Positions 20,736 to 25,927 of a stretch of DNA of 25,927 nucleotides are shown here, piece by piece. A program made the translations under genes and the position numbers. The notes under the pieces were generated by a model, which was given only the letters and a program-made list of their open reading frames with translations, had not been told where the DNA came from and did no database searches. The first letter of the stretch is position 1; each line of letters starts with the position of its first letter. Source of the stretch: an uncultured Spirochaetales bacterium (lineage in GTDB: Bacteria; Spirochaetota; Spirochaetia; Sphaerochaetales; Sphaerochaetaceae); contig CALFMX010000216.1 in NCBI GenBank assembly GCA_937902565.1, positions 1 through 25,927 on the forward strand. The letters are read 5' to 3'.

Positions 20736-21203
20736 ATGAAACAAACCCCTGAATACGATCGGATCCAGGCCCAGATGCAAAAGGGCGTCATCACCCTCGA
20801 CGGCTTTCTTGGCGACGATTCACGAAAGCTCGTAGATATAATCGTCGCAGACACCCTCACCGTCCACAAGCGGAGAACGACCCACGAGGCGATCGTAGAG
20901 AGGATGGAACACTTCAAGAACCTCGGACTCAAGGGGCTCGGCAACTTCATCACCCTCGATGAGCACTTCGAGGTGAAGGTCGAGACGGTTCGAGGGCTCC
21001 TGCCCTCCCCCTTCGGAGGGCCCGGCATGTATGGGAAGACCAACACGACCGTGCACAACAAGCGGCTCGGGCGCACGATCACCTATACCGACCTCCATAT
21101 CCACTTCATTAGAGACCATGGCTTCTATGAGGGGATCGGCTCGCCATTTCGCCTTGAGCCCGATGCGCTGATCGAGATTCTTGAAGTCGGGACAGAGGAG
21201 TGA
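20736..21203 (+). CDS. conserved hypothetical protein encoded after nqrF
   Basis: A 155-residue soluble protein without a recognised domain. It has a helical N-terminal half (YDRIQAQMQKGVITLDGFLG, DSRKLVDIIVADTLTVHKR) and a C-terminal half rich in G, T and H (PSPFGGPGMYGKTNTT, TYTDLHIHFIRDHGFYEG) that might bind a metal or ligand through its histidines. ATG 20736 has GGAGG six bases upstream and starts 13 bases after the nqrF stop, so it is almost certainly co-transcribed. It does not resemble NqrA, NqrM or ApbE as far as I can tell. Operon position suggests a link to NQR assembly or regulation; this is inference. Confidence 0.7.
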   Translation: MKQTPEYDRIQAQMQKGVITLDGFLGDDSRKLVDIIVADTLTVHKRRTTHEAIVERMEHFKNLGLKGLGNFITLDEHFEVKVETVRGLLPSPFGGPGMYGKTNTTVHNKRLGRTITYTDLHIHFIRDHGFYEGIGSPFRLEPDALIEILEVGTEE

Positions 21204-21228
21204 TGCACAGAATAACAGAGATCACACG

Positions 21229-21257
21229 TTGAGATACAGGGCAGTTTCTGTTACAGT
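21229..21257 (+). promoter_or_regulatory. candidate pyrH promoter
   Basis: TTGAGA (21229-21234) and TACAGT (21252-21257) are 17 bases apart. The -10 is only fair, and the leader to ATG 21274 would be about 10 nt. Read-through from the nqr operon is an alternative. Confidence 0.35.
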
Positions 21258-21273
21258 CAAAGAGGAGGTCGGC

Positions 21274-21981
21274 ATGAGTAATCTGACAGTCATTTCCCTT
21301 GGCGGGTCGATCATCGTACCAGATGAGGTGGATATCTCTTTCTTGACTCAATTCAATACAGCGTTACGTTCTTACCTCGCAGAGGACAAGAGCCGCAAGG
21401 TGATCCTCGTCTGTGGTGGGGGGGCCCCGGCCCGCCTCTACCAACAGGCCCTCAAGGCTGTCGATCCCGATGCGGACGCCGAGGAGCTCGATTGGCTCGG
21501 CATTCGGGCTACACACATCAACGGACAACTCATCAAGGCGATGTTTGCTGACCTCTGCCCCGACAACCTGGTCATCAACCCGACCGGGCACATCAGCTTC
21601 AAGGGGCAGGTCCTCGTTGCCGCCGGCTGGAAGCCCGGCTTCTCCACCGATACCGATGCCGTGTTGCTCGCCGAGCGTTTCGGGGGCAAGCTGGTGGTGA
21701 ACCTGAGCAACATAGCCAAGGTCTACACAGATGACCCCAAGAAGAACCCTGATGCTGTGCCCCTCGATGCCATCACCTGGGCACAGTTCAGGCAGATGGT
21801 CGGCGAGACGTGGGTCCCCGGCAAGAACACCCCCTTCGACCCCATTGCAAGCCAACGGGCCGAGCGGCTCAGGATGCAGGTCATCTGCGCCGATGGACGC
21901 AACATACCCAACCTCATGGATATCCTCTATGGGCGGGAGTACACAGGAACCCTCATCGGTTCAAAGAGTTCTTCAGAGTAA
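21274..21981 (+). CDS. pyrH: UMP kinase (archaeal-type PyrH subfamily)
   Basis: It phosphorylates UMP to UDP in pyrimidine nucleotide synthesis. The 235-residue amino-acid-kinase fold begins VISLGGSIIVPDEVD (phosphate-binding GGS), followed by LVCGGGAPARLYQQ, LDWLGIRATHINGQL, a substrate-contacting STDTDAVLLAERFG and the ATP-binding LSNIAKVYTDDPKKNPDA. The wording of these motifs is closer to the archaeal-type PyrH than to the E. coli type. ATG 21274 was chosen for the GGAGG five bases upstream; the longer upstream frame has no such site. Its last 29 bases overlap the convergent radical SAM gene. Confidence 0.88.
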   Translation: MSNLTVISLGGSIIVPDEVDISFLTQFNTALRSYLAEDKSRKVILVCGGGAPARLYQQALKAVDPDADAEELDWLGIRATHINGQLIKAMFADLCPDNLVINPTGHISFKGQVLVAAGWKPGFSTDTDAVLLAERFGGKLVVNLSNIAKVYTDDPKKNPDAVPLDAITWAQFRQMVGETWVPGKNTPFDPIASQRAERLRMQVICADGRNIPNLMDILYGREYTGTLIGSKSSSE

Positions 21982-22924
21982 GAAAGAGGGGCAATGGATC
22001 GGCAAATTCAGGCGGGAAGGGATTGTCCCGCCTGAAGTCGGGGATCCAGCTCACATTCTCCCCAAGTTCCTGGACGAACCCATCCTCGATCCCCAGCTCA
22101 TCCAAGAGATCCAACAAACTATCGTAGGTGTCCTCATCGATGCGTTCAAAACTGACATCACCGAGGGGCGGCTCGAACTGCACCATAAGAGAGAGCCATG
22201 CCCTCTCCTTCAGGTGTTCGGCAAAGTAGGAGAGAACTGCCCGAGTCGCTTCAAGTTCCCCGGGAAAGACCAGGTGGCGTACCAGCGCACCGGAGAGGCA
22301 GCCCGCCTCATCCACCACAGTCTCCGCCACATCCCTCTTGATGAACTCCATCACCGGCACAATAGCCTCACTGTACCGCTCGGTTGCACAGAATTTTCTG
22401 CTCACAGAGCGATCGAGGGTCTTCAGATCGATGAGATGGAGATCGATGGAGCCCTTGAGGAGAGCGAGCACCTCAGGCCGTTCAAAACCTGAACTATTCC
22501 AGACGATGGGGAGGGTGAGGCCATCAGAGCGGGCACGGTCGATGGCCAGGATGATCGATGGGGTGAAGTGTGTCCCCGTGACCAGGTTGATCGTAGCGGC
22601 CCCCATCCCTTGGAGGGCTGTCATCATCGCAGCCAGCTCCTCGATCGAGACCGCTACTCCGATCACATCACCTGAAGCACCATCGCCGCTGATCTGGTAG
22701 TTCTGGCAGTACTGGCAGTGGAGCGGGCAACCGCTGAAGAAGATCATGCCACTGCCGTTATCGCCACTGATCGGCGGCTCCTCCCCACGGTGGAGGCCCG
22801 ACCATGCAACGCGCACCGTAGCCGTCTCCCCGCAGATGCCCACCTCACCACTGGTTCGGTCGACCTTGCACTGGTGGGGACAGAGGGTACATCGGCCATA
22901 GGCGTTCAATAGAGCACTATTCAT
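21953..22924 (-). CDS. radical SAM protein, PflA-like activating enzyme family
   Basis: A 323-residue protein. An N-terminal four-cysteine motif (C12-TL-C15-PHQ-C19 ... C31) precedes the radical SAM cluster motif GCPLHCQYC (C66, C70, C73), which binds the 4Fe-4S cluster that cleaves S-adenosylmethionine. NLVTGTHF, WNSSGFE and IDLHLIDLKTLD are further barrel motifs of the family often annotated 'putative pyruvate formate-lyase activating enzyme'. The extra N-terminal cysteines set it apart from classic PflA; the substrate is unknown and no glycyl-radical enzyme is nearby. ATG 22924 lacks a clear ribosome-binding site. It converges on pyrH with a 29-base tail-to-tail overlap. Confidence 0.85.
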   Translation of the reverse strand: MNSALLNAYGRCTLCPHQCKVDRTSGEVGICGETATVRVAWSGLHRGEEPPISGDNGSGMIFFSGCPLHCQYCQNYQISGDGASGDVIGVAVSIEELAAMMTALQGMGAATINLVTGTHFTPSIILAIDRARSDGLTLPIVWNSSGFERPEVLALLKGSIDLHLIDLKTLDRSVSRKFCATERYSEAIVPVMEFIKRDVAETVVDEAGCLSGALVRHLVFPGELEATRAVLSYFAEHLKERAWLSLMVQFEPPLGDVSFERIDEDTYDSLLDLLDELGIEDGFVQELGENVSWIPDFRRDNPFPPEFADPLPLFLTLKNSLNR

Positions 22925-22987
22925 CGACGGAAGTGTACAAAGAAAGAGGCTGGGATGATAGAGGATTACACGATAAAGGGGATGTGA

Positions 22988-23653
22988 TCATGACTTCTTC
23001 ATCCGCCTGGAGAGGTAGTATGAGAAGAAGAGGACTGCAAAGAAGGCGATGACGGCCAAGATGAACTGAAGAGAGCGGGGGTCGGTCATGTAGCAACCGG
23101 CTACCGTGGTGGCAATCATGCCGGGCAAGAGGCCGAGGATTCCCCCTGCCAGGTACCTGAAATAGGGGATCTTGAGCGTACCGAGCAGGAGATTGGTGAT
23201 CTCATGGGGAACAATGCCGATGAACTTCACAAAAAACGAGAAGACGAGGGGGTTTTTTTCCTCCCTCTCACTATAGCGCTGCACAAACGGGGCCTTATGA
23301 ATAGCCCGTTCGATGAAGGAGAAGTGGCCATAACGACCGACAAAGTAGGGGATCTGCATATTGACCGCTATCCCGACCACGTTGACTAGCATCGCCACCG
23401 GCAGGGGGAAGAGATGTCCGACAGCAAGGTAGAGGACGGTATAGGGCAATCCGAACGAAACAGACTTGAAGAGAAAGAGCGCCATGACAACAGTCAACGT
23501 CAACGCGACATTATCACGATAGGACTGGATATAGGCTGAAATTGCAGCAGGACCACTGCGGACTACCACGATAGTTGCCAGGATGACCACTAGCGAGAGT
23601 GGGATCATCCGGACCAACTTCATACCAATCGACACCTTTTTCTCATCTCTCAT
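22988..23653 (-). CDS. TVP38/TMEM64 (VTT-domain) membrane protein
   Basis: A 221-residue integral membrane protein with helices at about 10-32, 45-65, 70-95, 140-165 and 190-212. The family's re-entrant-loop motifs are visible: FGLPYTVLYLAVGHLFP, NVVGIAVNMQIPYFVGRYG and KFIGIVPHEITNLLLG. Family members (relatives of DedA and eukaryotic TMEM41B/VMP1) are linked to lipid movement across membranes. ATG 23653 was chosen; the frame can be extended six codons to a TTG at 23671, but neither has a good ribosome-binding site. The neighbour at 23871 is divergent and encodes a phospholipase-like protein, so a shared membrane-lipid theme is possible. Confidence 0.85.
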   Translation of the reverse strand: MRDEKKVSIGMKLVRMIPLSLVVILATIVVVRSGPAAISAYIQSYRDNVALTLTVVMALFLFKSVSFGLPYTVLYLAVGHLFPLPVAMLVNVVGIAVNMQIPYFVGRYGHFSFIERAIHKAPFVQRYSEREEKNPLVFSFFVKFIGIVPHEITNLLLGTLKIPYFRYLAGGILGLLPGMIATTVAGCYMTDPRSLQFILAVIAFFAVLFFSYYLSRRMKKS

Positions 23654-23870
23654 AGTGGATAATGGTATCAAGGAACGGCTGTTACGTACAGTGACAATTC
23701 ACTGCATGATGATCTCCAGATGCGTGAAAACCACACGAAGAGCAATACTAGTACAACACCCCTTTCAATATGCCTATTTAGGAATATTTATGGTGGTGTT
23801 AATAGAATTTCCTTGCATTCTCCATACGTCATCTTGACCCTCACCGCACAATTCAGCACTCTATATCTAT
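23654..23870. other. 217-bp divergent intergenic region, no gene seen
   Basis: An A+T-rich gap between two divergent genes that should hold both promoters. TTGACC at about 23834 is 22 bases from TATATC near 23862, too far for a standard promoter. The ATG at 23871 follows CTCTATATCTAT with no ribosome-binding site, so a leaderless mRNA is possible. No RNA gene or strong repeat was found. Confidence 0.4.
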
Positions 23871-25127
23871 ATGGTCGAACACGCTCTCAACGCTCAGGAA
23901 TCTACCCAACCCCGCTATATCCTCGCCCTCGATGGCGGAGGGATGAGAGGGATTATACCGGCAGCGCTCATCCATCAGATTGCCGGACGTTTGGCTGCCA
24001 TGGGTGATGAACGGCCGTTTGCAGCACACTTCGACCTCATCGCAGGTACCTCCACCGGTGCCTTGCTCGCCTTGGCCCTGACCGCCCCTATTGGACGCAC
24101 TCGTCTGAAAATCGATGAAAGCGGCCCCTATTACGCCTATCGGGAGGGTGTCCCCACCTTTTGGCAGCGGATACGCAAGGTACAAGCCGATCCCATTGCC
24201 ATCGGAACACTGCCATGGGGAATCGATACGGCATCCCTCGAACAACTCTACCTTGAACATGGCACTACCATCTTTACCAAGAACCAGGGCCGTCTTATTA
24301 CCCAGATTTTCATGGACAAGTATGATGAAGTACCCTTTGAGAACTTCCTGAAGGCCACCTTTGGTGATGTCCCCCTCAGCGATGCAACCATCCCTACCCT
24401 CATCATGGCCTACGATGCCCAGGCCGGGATACCCTTTTCGATGAGCTCCGCCAATGACCATGGCTTCCTCTTTTGGGAGGCAGCACGGGCCAGTAGTGCG
24501 GCGCCCACCTACTTCAAACCCGCCTACCTCTACGATCATGCAGAAGAACAGATGCGGACCCTCATCGATGGAGGGGTGGTTGCCAACAACCCCTCCCTCT
24601 ATGCCTACATCGAAGCCAAGCGGCTCTACCCACGGGCAAGCCACTACCACATCCTCTCCCTCTCGACAGCGAGTGCGGACTTCTCTTTCAAGGCCAGTGG
24701 CGCCACAGGGATGGTCGGATGGATTGACCCGGCCAAAGGAGCGCCGATCCACCGTGTCTATGCGACCGCCCAGATGCAGAGTGTCGACCAGGTTGCCTCC
24801 TCGATCCCCGAGCTCTCCTATACGCGGATCCATGCCCCCCTTGCCGGGGAGTACAAGCTTGATGAGACATCGCAGGGTGCGCTTGAGTCGATGGTGGCCA
24901 GTGCTCACGAGATCTTCGCCCAACACCAGAAGACCATCGATGCCTACGCCTCGATGTTGGCGGGGCGCACACACTTCGACCAACTCAAGCTCGGCCCCTT
25001 GGACGCAGAACGGCCCATGCAGAGCAAGGCCTTGCCCCCGCCCCCACAGCGTGAGGCTGCGGCCCTCTCGTCGGTTGACTCTCTGCTTCGGCGCTACCAG
25101 CTGAACAACTCCAAGGAGGAGAAGTGA
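23871..25127 (+). CDS. patatin-like phospholipase
   Basis: A 418-residue lipid acyl hydrolase of the patatin family. The oxyanion-hole motif DGGGMRG (residues 21-27) follows YILALD. The nucleophile elbow is GTSTG (the Ser of the Ser-Asp dyad), and the catalytic Asp lies in LIDGGVVANNPS. SMSSANDHGFLFWEAARASSAAPTYF is the conserved block before it. The C-terminal ~130 residues (from DPAKGAP) are a family-variable region ending in a proline- and arginine-rich tail. There is no signal peptide, so it probably acts in the cytoplasm or at the inner membrane. The start at 23871 has no ribosome-binding site. It is coupled to the next gene by a four-base overlap. CapV-like patatins serve in CBASS defence, but no nucleotide cyclase is seen here, so housekeeping lipid turnover is equally likely. 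Confidence 0.88.
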   Translation: MVEHALNAQESTQPRYILALDGGGMRGIIPAALIHQIAGRLAAMGDERPFAAHFDLIAGTSTGALLALALTAPIGRTRLKIDESGPYYAYREGVPTFWQRIRKVQADPIAIGTLPWGIDTASLEQLYLEHGTTIFTKNQGRLITQIFMDKYDEVPFENFLKATFGDVPLSDATIPTLIMAYDAQAGIPFSMSSANDHGFLFWEAARASSAAPTYFKPAYLYDHAEEQMRTLIDGGVVANNPSLYAYIEAKRLYPRASHYHILSLSTASADFSFKASGATGMVGWIDPAKGAPIHRVYATAQMQSVDQVASSIPELSYTRIHAPLAGEYKLDETSQGALESMVASAHEIFAQHQKTIDAYASMLAGRTHFDQLKLGPLDAERPMQSKALPPPPQREAAALSSVDSLLRRYQLNNSKEEK

Positions 25128-25534
25128 GCTCCCATCCCATGCAGATCGAACTCGAACAGAAGCTTCGGGCAATGGCTGATGATCTTGACCACTTCCTCGA
25201 AGACCGGTTCGAGGGACTCTACCCCCTTCACCCCAACCGCCTCCCCCGCGGCAAGGCAGCCAGTGTTGCCTACGATGGCCTCTTCTCCACCGGCACCCAA
25301 TTCACCCCCGGCTACGGCAGTGAGTATGGGCGTGGCTATGTGGTCAGTGTCGAGATCCGGACGCTCTGCCCGGTCAAGGAGGAGGACCGCCAGGCCATCG
25401 AGGATGCCAGCAGGGAGTATCTCAAGGAGATCATACCGATCTATCTGCCGGGGCGAACGGTGGAGCTCAAGCGGGATGGAAATGTCTATAAACTGGTCGG
25501 GGACTTCTCCCTCGGCTCATCCAGCAATAGTTGA
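25124..25534 (+). CDS. small unknown protein coupled to the patatin gene
   Basis: A 136-residue soluble protein of unrecognised family. The N terminus is helical (IELEQKLRAMADDLDHFLEDRFEG). A glycine/tyrosine-rich middle (TQFTPGYGSEYGRGYVVSV) and a second alpha/beta part (SREYLKEIIPIYLPGRTVELK) follow. The start is GTG 25124, overlapping the patatin stop (GTGA) with GGAGG four bases upstream; ATG 25139 is in frame but has no ribosome-binding site. The overlap implies coupled translation and perhaps a shared task with the phospholipase, such as an inhibitor or partner. No motif supports a specific function. Confidence 0.65.
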   Translation: MSSHPMQIELEQKLRAMADDLDHFLEDRFEGLYPLHPNRLPRGKAASVAYDGLFSTGTQFTPGYGSEYGRGYVVSVEIRTLCPVKEEDRQAIEDASREYLKEIIPIYLPGRTVELKRDGNVYKLVGDFSLGSSSNS

Positions 25535-25564
25535 TCCTATTTATTTTGGACGACTAACCAATGT

Positions 25565-25595
25565 GAGGCCACGGGTGTACATCCCTGTGGCCCTC
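25565..25595. terminator. possible bidirectional terminator hairpin
   Basis: GAGGCCACGGG pairs with CCCTGTGGCCCTC (one bulged C, one G-T pair). It sits between convergent genes ending at 25534 and 25674. T runs on either side are poor. Confidence 0.4.
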
Positions 25596-25673
25596 TTGCA
25601 TGAATGCAATGGCACATACCAATCAACTGGTTTTAATATAACAATATATCAATTAATTAGGAATTCTTACAAT

Positions 25674-25927
25674 CTAGAACAGAGGACCGCGTCGCTCGGC
25701 CAGGTCAGCGAGGATCAAGGTTGGGGAGACCCCATGACGTATCGGGTAGCCAGCCTTCAAGCTCCGGCCGATAGCTAGTGATGTGTAGGAGACCGCCCCC
25801 TCAACCGCACTTTGGAAGCGCTCCTTACCAAGAAGGAGTCCGAGTAGGATCGAGCTGAAGAGATCACCGCATCCGGGATAGGAGACGTGGATCGGTTCGT
25901 AGGGCAAGAGCAGTGTATCGCTGCCAT
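25674..25927 (-). CDS. PfkB-family kinase, probably pyridoxal/pyridoxamine kinase (5' end outside window)
   Basis: Only the C-terminal ~84 residues lie in the window; the frame is open to the last bases. SYPGCGDLFSSILLGLLL matches the PfkB/ribokinase C-terminal signature (usually GTGD), with the catalytic base Asp in GCGD. The wording GDLFSSILLGLL and the following helix AVEGAVSYTSLAI are most like PdxK/PdxY pyridoxal kinases, which make pyridoxal 5'-phosphate. The TAG stop is at 25674-25676. The T-to-C change in GTGD is conservative. The sub-family call is moderate because the substrate-binding part is not visible. Confidence 0.72.
   Translation of the reverse strand, partial: GSDTLLLPYEPIHVSYPGCGDLFSSILLGLLLGKERFQSAVEGAVSYTSLAIGRSLKAGYPIRHGVSPTLILADLAERRGPLF

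Noticed and set aside
23853..25172. Long open frame on the minus strand opposite the patatin gene
   Set aside because: The plus strand carries all patatin motifs; the minus frame shows no recognisable motif and is a by-product of high G+C.
23871..25534. CBASS defence operon (CapV-like patatin)
   Set aside because: No CD-NTase, Cap2 or Cap3-like gene is adjacent, and the neighbour is an unrelated small protein.
1..25927. CRISPR array
   Set aside because: No regularly spaced direct repeats were seen anywhere in the window.

Overview
The window looks like a chromosomal stretch of a spirochaete, most likely a Sphaerochaeta-like member of the Spirochaetales. The strongest lineage clue is a pair of genes (one broken) matching the spirochaete P13 membrane-protein family. 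An NQR cluster, an archaeal-type UMP kinase and a TVP38 protein fit but do not prove it. Most of the window is G+C-rich. The first ~1.7 kb is clearly A+T-rich and looks acquired.

Layout. (1) 1-2017: the 3' part of an Lhr-like helicase gene, a small membrane protein gene and an IS21 istA scrap, ending beside a minus-strand tRNA-Val(CAC) with its own promoter and terminator. (2) 2295-5219: pcm, an unknown gene, a dead P13-family gene and an intact one. Both P13 copies have an inverted repeat whose right arm is the ribosome-binding site. (3) 4839-9226, minus strand: an ImuB/DnaE2-type mutasome operon (imuB, dnaE2 and a small unknown gene). imuB has lost its 5' end to mobile DNA. (4) 9227-15010: a mobile-element pile-up. 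It holds an IS3-family element, the wreck of a DDE-transposase/AAA+ element, and an apparently intact, diverged relative with four co-oriented genes (zinc-ribbon protein, DDE transposase, AAA+ ATPase, 75-aa protein). (5) 15041-16746: a beheaded class III aminotransferase and an intact two-domain class II aldolase. (6) 16855-21203: nqrB-C-D-E-F without nqrA, plus an unknown gene in the same run. (7) 21274-25927: pyrH, a radical SAM gene, a TVP38/VTT membrane protein, a patatin-like phospholipase with a coupled unknown gene, and the 3' end of a PfkB-type (pyridoxal kinase-like) gene.

How it fits together. The NQR genes should form most of a Na+-pumping NADH dehydrogenase; NqrA must come from elsewhere or be absent. 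The mutasome would make error-prone polymerase after DNA damage, but the missing imuB start and operon promoter suggest it is impaired. The mobile block joins an imuB remnant to an aminotransferase remnant, so it marks a rearrangement or deletion rather than one clean insertion. The most interesting candidate for something little described is the four-gene transposon at 12026-14895, whose gene content parallels Tn7/Tn5053-type systems (DDE transposase, AAA+ regulator, zinc-binding partner).
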